This document shows positions 1 to 7,329 of a DNA stretch of 33,546 nucleotides, in pieces; the first letter of the stretch is position 1, and each line of letters opens with the position of its first letter. The stretch comes from Treponemataceae bacterium (lineage in GTDB: Bacteria > Spirochaetota > Spirochaetia > Treponematales > Treponemataceae), in contig JAILBN010000083.1 of NCBI GenBank assembly GCA_024680915.1, forward strand, positions 1-33,546, given 5' to 3'. Position numbers and translations under genes: made by a program. The notes under the pieces are model-generated. The model ran no database searches and had not been told where the DNA came from. It worked only from the letters and a program-made list of their open reading frames with translations.

Positions 1-150
1 TTCGTGTATAAACAGCTTTCAAGCATGCGCTTGCCGCATAAACAATCAGATTATTATAGCACATGAAAAGAAATCTCATAGGAAGTATTTTCTTATATAC
101 AAGAAAAAATTAGGTTTTTCAGCTCCTGGACTGGGTCAGAAAAAAATTAC

Positions 151-201
151 TTGCTAAAATTCTTTTTATGTCATATGCTTGAGCACAGTTATATTATAAC
201 T
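151..201 (+). promoter_or_regulatory. Promoter and operator-like palindrome of lipoprotein gene 1
   Basis: A -35 TTGCTA (151-156) is separated by 17 nt from a -10 TATGCT (174-179). Directly after the expected start of transcription lies a perfect 7+1+7 palindrome, AGTTATA-T-TATAACT (187-201). The same arrangement precedes the next two paralogues, so the palindrome is conserved along with the promoter. It may be a repressor operator or a short 5' hairpin; the sequence alone does not decide. Confidence 0.6.
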
Positions 202-225
202 TGTTTTTGTTCAGGAGGTTTTGAA

Positions 226-606
226 ATGAAAACATTTAAGAGATTATTTATAGTTCTGTTTGTGGCAGCTGTTGCTCTCACATTCACAGCATGCGGCAGC
301 CCGGGGGCAGATTTCGACGGTGTATGGAAATACGAAGGAACTGAAAGCTGGAGACAAGATTATCGATGGGAATTCCAAGACGGCGGGTCAATCGCAAAAA
401 CGTGGGCTACCAATGACAATTCTACTGGCTATGATGTACGATGGGGGGATGACAACACATTCGAGCTGGGGTCATATGGTGGAATTATCGAATTTACCGC
501 TTATAAATATGAGTATGAATTCCTTGACGATGAAAAGACCAGGTTAAAGCTGACAGTTGTGTCAGGAACTGACGGCTGTAGTGGTCAGACTTGGGTCAAG
601 CAGTAA
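226..606 (+). CDS. Small secreted lipoprotein, tandem paralogue 1
   Basis: A 126-residue protein starting MKTFKRLF. A basic N-terminus is followed by a hydrophobic stretch and a lipobox LTFTAC, with the lipidated Cys at residue 23, so it should be processed by signal peptidase II and anchored in a membrane. The ATG at 226 is chosen over an upstream ATG at 151 because AGGAGG (213-218) sits just before it and the signal peptide begins there. The mature part is short, rich in Trp/Tyr/Gly/Asp, with short beta-like segments such as WEFQDGG and YEYEFLDDEKTRLKL. That recalls small lipocalin-like lipoproteins, but I do not recognise the family. The signal peptide is nearly identical to those of the next two genes and the mature regions have diverged, so this is the first of three tandem duplicates. 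Function unknown. Confidence 0.85.
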   Translation: MKTFKRLFIVLFVAAVALTFTACGSPGADFDGVWKYEGTESWRQDYRWEFQDGGSIAKTWATNDNSTGYDVRWGDDNTFELGSYGGIIEFTAYKYEYEFLDDEKTRLKLTVVSGTDGCSGQTWVKQ

Positions 607-625
607 TCTCTCAAATCATAAGAAT

Positions 626-658
626 ATCCGCAGGGCATATCCACCTTGCGGATTTTTT
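626..658 (+). terminator. Rho-independent terminator of lipoprotein gene 1
   Basis: Stem ATCCGCA (626-632) pairs with TGCGGAT (647-653) and is followed by a run of T. It differs from the hairpin found after paralogues 2 and 3. Confidence 0.7.
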
Positions 659-660
659 AT

Positions 661-690
661 ATAAGTGGCCTATGCGCAGCATGAGACAGA
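661..690 (+). repeat. Decayed copy of the paralogue terminator
   Basis: The sequence ATAAGTGGCCTATGCGCAGC (661-680), which continues into ATGAGACA, matches the terminator hairpin after paralogue 2 (from about 1145). Its right arm has degenerated and it ends in A-rich rather than T-rich sequence. It shows that the duplicated unit originally included the terminator, and that the 626-658 hairpin now does the job here. Confidence 0.6.
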
Positions 691-703
691 CATAAAAAAA
701 AAC

Positions 704-754
704 TTGCTAATTTTTTTTTTATGCTGTACGATTAAATACAGTTATACTATAACT
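704..754 (+). promoter_or_regulatory. Promoter and operator-like palindrome of lipoprotein gene 2
   Basis: A -35 TTGCTA (704-709), 17 nt spacer, and -10 TACGAT (727-732), followed by a perfect 7+1+7 palindrome AGTTATA-C-TATAACT (740-754). Positions relative to the gene match paralogue 1. Confidence 0.6.
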
Positions 755-779
755 TGTTTTTGTTCAGGAGGTTTTAGAA

Positions 780-1115
780 ATGAAAACATTGAAGAGTGTA
801 TTATTGGTTCTGTTTGTGGCAGTTATTGCTCTCACATTCACATCATGTGGTGGAGCTGCCCCGGAGTTCGAAGGCAAATGGCAAGACGAAACTGGACTTA
901 CATGGGAATTCAAGAATGGTGGGGATGAAGCAGTAGAGCCTATAGGAATTCTGACACTTGACTGTGAATATGATACAGATAAGAACGAAATCACAATGAC
1001 TTGGCTCGGTTCAACATATGAAGTCTATACATATGAATGGCTTAATGATGATAAGACTCGGTTAAAACTGACTGCCAAATCAGATGGTACCGTCTGGAAT
1101 CTTACAAAGCTATAA
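780..1115 (+). CDS. Small secreted lipoprotein, tandem paralogue 2
   Basis: A 111-residue lipoprotein starting MKTLKSVLLV, with lipobox LTFTSC and the acceptor Cys at residue 23, preceded by CAGGAGG a few bases upstream. It is the shortest of the three paralogues. The mature part again shows the pattern EFEGKW, then WEFKNGG, and near the C-terminus YEWLNDDKTRLKLTAKSDGT, which aligns with YEFLDDEKTRLKLTVVSGTDG in paralogue 1. The protein therefore seems to be a compact beta-rich domain with a variable middle. Membrane-anchored; function unknown. Confidence 0.85.
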   Translation: MKTLKSVLLVLFVAVIALTFTSCGGAAPEFEGKWQDETGLTWEFKNGGDEAVEPIGILTLDCEYDTDKNEITMTWLGSTYEVYTYEWLNDDKTRLKLTAKSDGTVWNLTKL

Positions 1116-1148
1116 TTAGATTTCTTTACTTAAGCATTTTTATATAAG

Positions 1149-1180
1149 TGGCCTATGCGCAGCATAGGTCATTTTTTTTT
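1149..1180 (+). terminator. Terminator of lipoprotein gene 2
   Basis: Hairpin GGCCTATGC-GCA-GCATAGGTC (1150-1170, one G-T pair), then A and nine T. The same hairpin sequence recurs after paralogue 3 and, decayed, after paralogue 1. Confidence 0.8.
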
Positions 1181-1200
1181 AATATCTTTTTTCAAATATG

Positions 1201-1251
1201 TTGATAAAGGCTTTTTTATGCTCTATAATCAAATTCAGTTATACGATAGTT
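1201..1251 (+). promoter_or_regulatory. Promoter and imperfect palindrome of lipoprotein gene 3
   Basis: A -35 TTGATA (1201-1206), 17 nt spacer, and a perfect -10 TATAAT (1224-1229). This is the strongest of the three copies. The following palindrome (1237-1251) reads AGTTATA-C-GATAGTT, so its right arm has diverged from the other two. If the palindrome is an operator, this copy should be the least repressed. Confidence 0.65.
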
Positions 1252-1275
1252 TGTTTTTGTTCAGGAGGTTTAGAA

Positions 1276-1713
1276 ATGAAAACATTGAAGAGCGTATTAA
1301 TGGTTCTGTTTGTGGCAGCTATTGCTCTCACATTCACAGCATGTGGTGGAGCTGGGTCAGATTTCGAAGGCACTTGGAAAGTAGATATCAGTTCGATACC
1401 TAACCACACTGGATTACCAGATTCCTATTGGACTACTGCAGCCAAGCGCGAAGTAGCAGGAGAATACTTCTTGAATTTTGTGTTCGAAGATGGTGGAAGT
1501 ATATTGAAGATAGCTAACGTGGAGTTTGAATGCGAATATGAAGAGGGTGATGATAACGCAGGAAAAATCATAATCACTCAGGATGGAGTAGATGGAGAAC
1601 AAGAGGTTCAATATCGTTTCAAAAATGATGAATTAACTGCAGTTGAATTCAAAGGCTTTTTCGAATCCCCCTATAATAATGATTGGATTAAGTATACAAA
1701 GTCTGAAGAATAG
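1276..1713 (+). CDS. Small secreted lipoprotein, tandem paralogue 3
   Basis: A 145-residue lipoprotein, the longest of the three, starting MKTLKSVLMV with lipobox LTFTAC (Cys 23). The ATG at 1276 follows CAGGAGG and is preferred over the upstream ATG at 1198. The first 25 residues and the upstream DNA are almost identical to paralogues 1 and 2. The mature part (SDFEGTWKVDIS, then FVFEDGGSILKI, then a Glu/Asp-rich segment) is clearly more divergent. This suggests duplication followed by fast change of the exposed domain, or conversion that keeps only the signal-peptide end alike. Function unknown. Confidence 0.85.
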   Translation: MKTLKSVLMVLFVAAIALTFTACGGAGSDFEGTWKVDISSIPNHTGLPDSYWTTAAKREVAGEYFLNFVFEDGGSILKIANVEFECEYEEGDDNAGKIIITQDGVDGEQEVQYRFKNDELTAVEFKGFFESPYNNDWIKYTKSEE

Positions 1714-1740
1714 CAGATATAACGCTTTATTCACTTAGTC

Positions 1741-1781
1741 AAAAAGCGTGGCCTATGCACAGCATGGGTCACGCTTTTTTT
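1741..1781. terminator. Bidirectional terminator between lipoprotein 3 and the MATE gene
   Basis: A long stem from AAAAAGCGTGGCCTATGC to GCATGGGTCACGCTTTTTT with an ACA loop. It has A residues on the left and T on the right, so it can end transcription from both convergent genes. Its core CCTATGC...GCATGGG is the same hairpin as at 1150-1170. Confidence 0.8.
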
Positions 1782-1861
1782 GTCTGTCAGCCATTTGCTG
1801 GGCAAGTTTTTTTTTCATAACATAAGGATTCTTCACCTATGCTGCGAGCTTTACCAGGAAG

Positions 1862-3211
1862 CTAGGAGATAAGGGAATACTTCTGCCACTTACGGCTTTT
1901 CCAGCGTAGCAGCATGACAAGACCGCGGGTAGTCTCATCGGTACCAATTCCAAGCCAGAAGCCCACAAGCCCAAGCCCACATTTTATCCCCAGAATATAG
2001 CTGCCCAGCACCATTATTCCCCAATTGGAGAAAATTCCGTAAAGGACAGGGAATTTAACATCTCCGGAGCCTTTCAGAGCACCCACGTAGACAAGGTTGA
2101 GGGAGCGGCCGAACTCCATATAGGCTGAATAAATAAGAAGCGTGCATACAAGCTCGTGGACATCCGGTATATCTGTGAATATACCTACCACAGGGGTCTT
2201 TATAAGGTTGACTATGACTATCATCAGCATGGAAGAGCCTGTAGCCACCAGCTGATAAAGGAATACCTTTTTATATGCTATATCACTCTCACCGGCCCCC
2301 ACGTAATATCCGGCTTTAATCTGGGAGGCACTTCCCACCGCCATAGCCATAGCAAAGACAAAACGCAGTATAGTCATGGTGTAGACCTGGGCCGACATGG
2401 CATTAGTGCCCAGGCTGGAAATCATAGCCATGATGACAATCTGACTGACATTATAAGAAAGCCCTTCACCGGCAGTGGGAACACCGACTCTCAGGACAAG
2501 CCTGAAGCTTTCCTTGGGAACCTTCGTGATTCCCCTGAAATTGAAGGATACATCCTTACGCCTACGGATAAATACCGTAAAAAGGATACAGGAAACTACC
2601 ATGGATAAGCCGGAAGCACCTGCCACCCCTACCACACCAAGGACAGGAAGACCGAACCAGCCGTAAAGTGAAAGAGCGTTACCAAGGACATTAGTCAGGT
2701 TAGCCACCACAGAAACGATCATGGCTTCCTTAGTGTAGCCGTAGCTCCTTAATACAGCGCCCTGCAAAAGGCTGAAGGCATTGAAGAAGCAGAATATTCC
2801 ACCGTATATAATGAAATATTGCCAGGCATAGTCCCGGACAGTCTCCTCAAGCTCGTAGCAGGAAAGCAGGGCTGAAGTACCGGAAATAACGAGCAGGGTC
2901 AGCAGCAAGGACATGAGGAAGACCATAATGGTACTGGCCTGGGCTATATGGTTCAAATCCTTGTCAGATTTGTCGGCTCCAAGGAACTGGGCCAGAACTA
3001 TGGAACAGCCGGTTCCTATGACCGAGAAAATCAAGGTCAGGAAAAAGACATACTGGGATACGAGCCCCACTGCGGCAACCGCATCATTGTTATAGGAGCT
3101 CAGCATCATGGTGTCTACGGAGGAAACAAGAATCCTGAAAATCTGCTCCAAGGCGATGGGCAGAGTAAGCTTGAACATAGGCAAAGAGCCCCGGTTCATT
3201 TTCTGAGCCAT
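1862..3211 (-). CDS. MATE family multidrug/Na+ antiporter
   Basis: A 449-residue polytopic membrane protein of the usual MATE length, with about twelve hydrophobic segments. The N-terminal motif MFKLTLPIALEQIFRILVSSVDTMMLS is shown by positions 12-38 and is typical of MatE proteins; the second half repeats it (LRVGVPTAGEGLSYNVSQIV). MATE proteins export cationic drugs or metabolites in exchange for Na+ or H+; the substrate cannot be told from sequence. The ATG at 3211 follows an AGGAG about 10 nt upstream. It lies 13 nt after the stop of the threonine aldolase gene on the same strand, so the two are probably co-transcribed. Confidence 0.9.
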   Translation of the reverse strand: MAQKMNRGSLPMFKLTLPIALEQIFRILVSSVDTMMLSSYNNDAVAAVGLVSQYVFFLTLIFSVIGTGCSIVLAQFLGADKSDKDLNHIAQASTIMVFLMSLLLTLLVISGTSALLSCYELEETVRDYAWQYFIIYGGIFCFFNAFSLLQGAVLRSYGYTKEAMIVSVVANLTNVLGNALSLYGWFGLPVLGVVGVAGASGLSMVVSCILFTVFIRRRKDVSFNFRGITKVPKESFRLVLRVGVPTAGEGLSYNVSQIVIMAMISSLGTNAMSAQVYTMTILRFVFAMAMAVGSASQIKAGYYVGAGESDIAYKKVFLYQLVATGSSMLMIVIVNLIKTPVVGIFTDIPDVHELVCTLLIYSAYMEFGRSLNLVYVGALKGSGDVKFPVLYGIFSNWGIMVLGSYILGIKCGLGLVGFWLGIGTDETTRGLVMLLRWKSRKWQKYSLIS

Positions 3212-3224
3212 AGAAAGAGCACTC

Positions 3225-4283
3225 CTATATATGTCTGCTCAATGAGTCAAGAAGGGTATCCACATCTTCAGGTGTCGTTGCCCAGCTTGTCACAAAACGA
3301 ACTACAGTTCTTTTATCATCATATTTTTCCCAGAAGCCGAAGCCTGCACAGGAAGAAAGCTTTTTCATCTGTTCATTCTCCATAACGACGAAGATCTGAT
3401 TCGTAGGTGTCGGGAAATACAGAGTCATATTCAGAGTCTGAAGTCCCTTACGAAGGCGGTCTGCCGTCTCTATGGCATTTTTGCCCAGCTGGTAATAAAG
3501 ATTATCAGTGAAAAGAGCATCGAACTGAAGGCCAAGAATCCTTCCCTTGGCAAGAAGAGCCCCATGCTGCTTCACAATAGTGAAGAACTCAGGAATTATC
3601 GAAGGCTGAGGAAGGACCACAGCCTCACCGAACAAAGCTCCGCACTTAGTACCACCGATGTAGAATACATCGCACAAAGAGGCTATGTCCTTAAGAGTGA
3701 CGTCATTCTCAGGACAGGCAAGGGCATAGGCCAGCCTTGCCCCGTCCATATAAAGGGGGATATGTCTTTGACGACAGACCTCGCTTATGGCCTTCAGCTC
3801 AGAAAGACTGTAGAGAGTTCCGTACTCAGTGGGCTGGGAGATATAGACCATACCAGGCATAACCATATGGGAATGGTTGTCGTCATTATAGAAATCGTCC
3901 ATATAGGATTTGATTTTCTGGGCCTCAAGCTTTCCGAAAAGATGGGGCAAGGCCAGCACCTTGTGACCGGAAGCCTCTATGGCTCCGGCTTCATGACCGT
4001 TTATATGCCCTGTATCCGCGGAGATTACCCCCTGATAAAGCCTTAAAAGGGCATCTATGACGGTGGCATTGGCCTGGGTTCCACCTACAAGAAAATGAAC
4101 GGCAGCAGCAGGACAGCCGCACTCAAGCCGGATTTTGTTTCTGGCCTCCTCGCAGTAATCATCGGTTCCATAGCCGGCAGTCTTTTCCAGGTTAGTGTCA
4201 GCAAGCCTTTTCAAAATAGAAGGATGGGCTCCCTCCATATAATCAGATAAGAATAATATCTTCTCAGTATCATTTGCACTCAT
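3225..4283 (-). CDS. ltaE: Low-specificity L-threonine aldolase (PLP-dependent)
   Basis: A 352-residue fold-type I PLP enzyme of the beta-eliminating lyase group, which cleaves threonine or allo-threonine to glycine and acetaldehyde. Visible family marks are the LSDYMEGAHPSIL start (12-25), FLVGGTQANATVI (64-76), the GHINGHEAGAIE histidine segment (92-103), MDGARLAYA (179-187, cofactor-binding Asp180) and YIGGTKCGALFGE with the PLP lysine at 213. Length and motifs are complete. There is no Shine-Dalgarno before the ATG; TGATACATT (4290-4298 on the minus strand) ends 6 nt before it, so a leaderless transcript is possible though the -10 is weak. It is followed after 13 nt by the MATE gene. Confidence 0.9.
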   Translation of the reverse strand: MSANDTEKILFLSDYMEGAHPSILKRLADTNLEKTAGYGTDDYCEEARNKIRLECGCPAAAVHFLVGGTQANATVIDALLRLYQGVISADTGHINGHEAGAIEASGHKVLALPHLFGKLEAQKIKSYMDDFYNDDNHSHMVMPGMVYISQPTEYGTLYSLSELKAISEVCRQRHIPLYMDGARLAYALACPENDVTLKDIASLCDVFYIGGTKCGALFGEAVVLPQPSIIPEFFTIVKQHGALLAKGRILGLQFDALFTDNLYYQLGKNAIETADRLRKGLQTLNMTLYFPTPTNQIFVVMENEQMKKLSSCAGFGFWEKYDDKRTVVRFVTSWATTPEDVDTLLDSLSRHI

Positions 4284-4355
4284 ATTCTGAATGTATCAAA
4301 AAAAGCTATATTTGCCTATTTCTTTTCGCAGACGAAAGGCATGCTTTCAAAAAAA

Positions 4356-5771
4356 TTACCGGATAGAAACCTTCATGAGGGCTTTTTCCCTGTACATAGC
4401 ATTGTCTGCGTACTGAATGAGCTCCTCCACCGTTTTTCCGTTATCCGGGAAAACGGAGACTCCCACAGCAGCGGAAACATCCACGACAATACCGTTCCCA
4501 AGCAAAGCAGAGGCATTGATAGCCTTTCTTATCTTCTCAGCCATGTCAAGGTAGCCCTTTGTCTCCTGGCCTCTGAAGATAAGAATGAATTCATCTCCGC
4601 CAAACCTTGCAACTATATCCTCAGGAAGAGCCAGCTCCTTAAGTCTGTCTGCTACCCATCTCAAGGCATCATCTCCCATCGTATGACCGAAAGTGTCGTT
4701 GATTTCCTTGAAACCGTTCATATCAATAAAGCAGACACCCATATAGAGGCCGGTATGCTCAGCGTTCGCTATCTCATTCTCAAGGGTATGCACAGCCTGC
4801 TGCCGGGTGTAGAGTCCAGTCACAGGATCGATTATGGCAAGCTGGGCAAGCTTGCGATTATTCACATACTGCTGAACCACAAGGATAGCCAAGAAAAAGA
4901 AGGCAAGGATAAGAAGCAGGGACATAACCACCAGAACTATACAAAGCCTTAAATCCATCCACATATCTTCAGGCGCAAGGGCTATCTCCCAGTTGGTATT
5001 CGGTATGGTAATAGGCAGGGACACAGGTTTGTGCAAGGATTCATAGGGATTCCCATATATATGGATTTTTTCTTTTGTCTTATCATCAACTTTATAAATT
5101 GAGAATTTATATCCGTGTTTTTCCAGAGTTGAGAAATCCTTCTCCTTGAAAATATCTTCAACAAGGACATCCACATTGATGAAGCCCCAGAATTCACTTT
5201 TCGCATCATCAAGGAAGACAGGAAGACAAGCAATAAAACCGGTTCCCCCCTGAAGCAAAGAACAGGGACCGCAGACAACGAGGCACGCCTCATTCCTTGC
5301 AAAAAGAGCTTCCTCCGCACTTTTCTCACCCATGAAGACATTACGCCCGAGAAGAGCTTCATTACCTTCCAAAGGATATACCTGAGAGACGATTCCGTCA
5401 GGCGCGAAATGAATACAGGAAGCTGCAGGATAATCGGGAAGAAGATGCTTTGCCAGGATAGGAAAGTCCACAAGAATCTCCTCCTCAGCGAAAAGCAGGG
5501 TCGCTATTATCTCATTGAGGGCGAAGGTATGCATACACTCCCGCTCTATCTCGGCTCCTAAAAAAATAGCAAGATTCTCTGCCTCAAGCTCATGAGATTT
5601 GATGGAAGCGTATACCTCACGTGTTATAAACACTCCAAAAACGACCACAAGGACCATAAAGATGGCCAAAACAATAAATCTCTCTTTCCTTGGTATTTTA
5701 TTGAGAAGGGAGAATACACCGAGATTATTTTCATTCTCCGCAGGGGTTTCCGATGTCCCGACAATACTCAT
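4356..5771 (-). CDS. Membrane-bound CHASE-GGDEF diguanylate cyclase
   Basis: A 471-residue sensor enzyme making cyclic di-GMP from GTP. One membrane helix (about 31-50) is followed by a periplasmic CHASE-type ligand domain (about 60-265, with the hallmark HFAPDGIVSQVYPLEGNEAL at 121-140), a second helix (274-300) and a GGDEF domain (313-471). The active-site loop RFGGDEF (389-395) is intact, as are DPVTGLYTR (315-323) and FIDMNGFKEIND (348-359), so it should be active. The inhibitory I-site, normally RxxD just before the GGDEF loop, reads LPED (382-385). The Arg is missing, so product inhibition is probably lost. The start lacks a Shine-Dalgarno and lies 5 nt after a -10 box. Confidence 0.92.
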   Translation of the reverse strand: MSIVGTSETPAENENNLGVFSLLNKIPRKERFIVLAIFMVLVVVFGVFITREVYASIKSHELEAENLAIFLGAEIERECMHTFALNEIIATLLFAEEEILVDFPILAKHLLPDYPAASCIHFAPDGIVSQVYPLEGNEALLGRNVFMGEKSAEEALFARNEACLVVCGPCSLLQGGTGFIACLPVFLDDAKSEFWGFINVDVLVEDIFKEKDFSTLEKHGYKFSIYKVDDKTKEKIHIYGNPYESLHKPVSLPITIPNTNWEIALAPEDMWMDLRLCIVLVVMSLLLILAFFFLAILVVQQYVNNRKLAQLAIIDPVTGLYTRQQAVHTLENEIANAEHTGLYMGVCFIDMNGFKEINDTFGHTMGDDALRWVADRLKELALPEDIVARFGGDEFILIFRGQETKGYLDMAEKIRKAINASALLGNGIVVDVSAAVGVSVFPDNGKTVEELIQYADNAMYREKALMKVSIR

Positions 5772-5776
5772 ACCTA

Positions 5777-5805
5777 ATTGTATATCTATTTATCGAATTT
5801 AACAA
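5777..5805 (-). promoter_or_regulatory. Diguanylate cyclase promoter, predicted leaderless
   Basis: Read on the minus strand: -35 TTGTTA (5805-5800), 17 nt, -10 TACAAT (5782-5777), then TAGGT and the ATG at 5771. Transcription should begin at or within two bases of the start codon. Confidence 0.6.
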
Positions 5806-5912
5806 TATTTATGATGCCCATATCCCGAAGTCAAGTGTAGAAAAATCAACTCCATAACAATAGCGGTCTGATAAACTTCGGCTTTACAGAATGGCTGGAA
5901 ATTGTTAAATTC
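5795..5912. repeat. 12-bp inverted repeat across the divergent promoter region
   Basis: GAATTTAACAAT (5795-5806) and ATTGTTAAATTC (5901-5912) are perfect reverse complements 94 nt apart. Each contains the TTGTTA that serves as the -35 of one of the two divergent genes. Apart from these sites and promoters I see nothing else in 5772-5984. Confidence 0.6.
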
Positions 5913-5930
5913 AATAGGAAGCAATAAGAA
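5902..5930 (+). promoter_or_regulatory. Promoter of the BAX-inhibitor-1 operon
   Basis: A -35 TTGTTA (5902-5907), 17 nt spacer, and -10 TAAGAA (5925-5930). It leaves a normal 5' leader with GAGGAG before the ATG at 5985, unlike the leaderless divergent gene. Confidence 0.45.
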
Positions 5931-5984
5931 GTCTTACTTACGGGAAGGGTTTCCTTCATGAGACTTCAAAAAGAGGAGTTCATA

Positions 5985-6674
5985 ATGGATACAAGAATGA
6001 CATTGAACATGGCGGAACCCAGTGTACAGCGTAAATTCATGACAGGTGTATACCTCAGGATGTTCGTGGCTCTGCTTATAACAGCAGTCGCAGCTTATAT
6101 CACAGCCTCATCAGAGACCCTGCTGAAAGCAATTTATGGAAGCTACCTGATTTACGGGCTTATGATAGGAGAGCTGGCCCTTGTAATCATACTCAGCGCA
6201 ACCATCAGGAAGCTTTCTGCTCTTGCCGCGACCCTGTTTCTCCTTCTGTACTCAGTTCTGAACGGTGTGACTCTGGCATCTATTTTCTTAATATATTCAA
6301 TCCAGTCCATAACCCGGGTCTTTATTGCGTCAGCCGCGATGTTCCTTGCCATGAGCATTTACGGAATGGTGGCGAAAACCGATCTGACAAAATACGGACG
6401 TTATCTGGGCATGGCTCTTGTGGGAATCATCGTCGTATCCATACTGAACCTCATTTTCAAGTCATCCTTGATAGAATGGGGAGTTTCTATTCTTGGAGTG
6501 GGTATTTTCGCAGGACTTACAGCCTACGACACACAGAAATTCCTGAAGCTGTCAATCAACAACTACGGGACAGAGTCATTCCAGAAGCTTTCCATAATAG
6601 CATCCCTGGAGCTTTACCTGGACTTCATAAACATATTCCTCAGGCTTTTAAGACTCTTTGGAAAACGCAAATAA
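5985..6674 (+). CDS. BAX inhibitor-1 / YccA family membrane protein
   Basis: A 229-residue integral membrane protein with about seven hydrophobic helices, the family's usual size. Family signatures include the N-terminal RKFMTGVYLRMFVALLITA, FLLLYSVLNGVTLASIFLIY in the middle and the C-terminal GVGIFAGLTAYDTQKFLKL followed by ASLELYLDFINIFLRLLRL. The two Asp of the pH- and calcium-sensing site of bacterial homologues are expected in this C-terminal part (AYDTQ and YLDF). Members act as calcium-leak channels or modulators of membrane protease; the role here is unproved. ATG 5985 is chosen over 5958 because AGAGGAG lies 6-7 nt upstream. The next gene starts 10 nt after its stop. Confidence 0.9.
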   Translation: MDTRMTLNMAEPSVQRKFMTGVYLRMFVALLITAVAAYITASSETLLKAIYGSYLIYGLMIGELALVIILSATIRKLSALAATLFLLLYSVLNGVTLASIFLIYSIQSITRVFIASAAMFLAMSIYGMVAKTDLTKYGRYLGMALVGIIVVSILNLIFKSSLIEWGVSILGVGIFAGLTAYDTQKFLKLSINNYGTESFQKLSIIASLELYLDFINIFLRLLRLFGKRK

Positions 6675-6684
6675 AAGGATGCAA

Positions 6685-7314
6685 ATGAAAAACTTAATTC
6701 TCGACATTGATGGTACCCTGTGGGATTCCACCGGAGTCGTAGCCGCGGGCTGGAACAGAGCCCTGAAGGAAGCAGCTCTTCCCCAGCTTAAGGATCTTGT
6801 CATAACAGCGGACTGTCTGAAAAAGGAATTCGGAAAGCCCATGGATGTAATCGCAGATGATCTTTTCGGGCCTATTGATCCGGAGAAGAAGGCAGACTTG
6901 CTTAAGCTGTGCTGCCGCTATGAGCATGAGGCGATTGTAGAAAACACAAAGGACATAACTTTTCCCGGAGTCAGGGAGACTTTGCGCGAGCTTTCAAAAA
7001 AAGCGGGGCTATATATCGTGAGCAATTGCCAGGACGGTTATATTGAACTCGTCATGGAAAAGAACGGTATAAAAGATATAGTACGTGACTACGAATGTTT
7101 CGGCAGGACGGGACTCCAAAAGGACGAGAATATAAGACTAGTTGTGGAGAGGAATGCCCTGGAGGACGCAGTCTATGTCGGTGACACGGCAGGAGACCAG
7201 GAAGCATCCAAAAAAGCAGGAGTCCCCTTCGTATTCGCCTTCTACGGATTCGGAAACGTAAGTGAAGCGGATTACGTCATAAAAGCATTTCCTGACCTTC
7301 TTGAACTGGTTTGA
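6685..7314 (+). CDS. HAD superfamily hydrolase (phosphoglycolate-phosphatase-like)
   Basis: A 209-residue HAD phosphatase. Motif I is DIDGTLWDS near residue 6 (nucleophile and acid/base Asp), motif II is the Ser of LYIVSNCQDG, motif III probably the Lys of GLQKDENI, and motif IV YVGDTAGDQEASKKAG. A small alpha-helical cap sits between motifs I and II, as in subclass IA. The ATG at 6685 follows AAAGGA at good spacing; two upstream ATGs at 6658 and 6679 lack a usable site. The substrate is unknown. It sits between the BI-1 and QueH genes in one close-packed operon. Confidence 0.9.
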   Translation: MKNLILDIDGTLWDSTGVVAAGWNRALKEAALPQLKDLVITADCLKKEFGKPMDVIADDLFGPIDPEKKADLLKLCCRYEHEAIVENTKDITFPGVRETLRELSKKAGLYIVSNCQDGYIELVMEKNGIKDIVRDYECFGRTGLQKDENIRLVVERNALEDAVYVGDTAGDQEASKKAGVPFVFAFYGFGNVSEADYVIKAFPDLLELV

Positions 7315-7329
7315 AATCGGCAGGTTTAT

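Noticed and set aside
1-150. First 150 nt
   Set aside because: AT-rich with only very short frames; nothing supportable before the first promoter.
2156-2608. 150-residue plus-strand frame opposite the MATE gene
   Set aside because: Antisense to a complete conserved transporter, with no ribosome site or family features.
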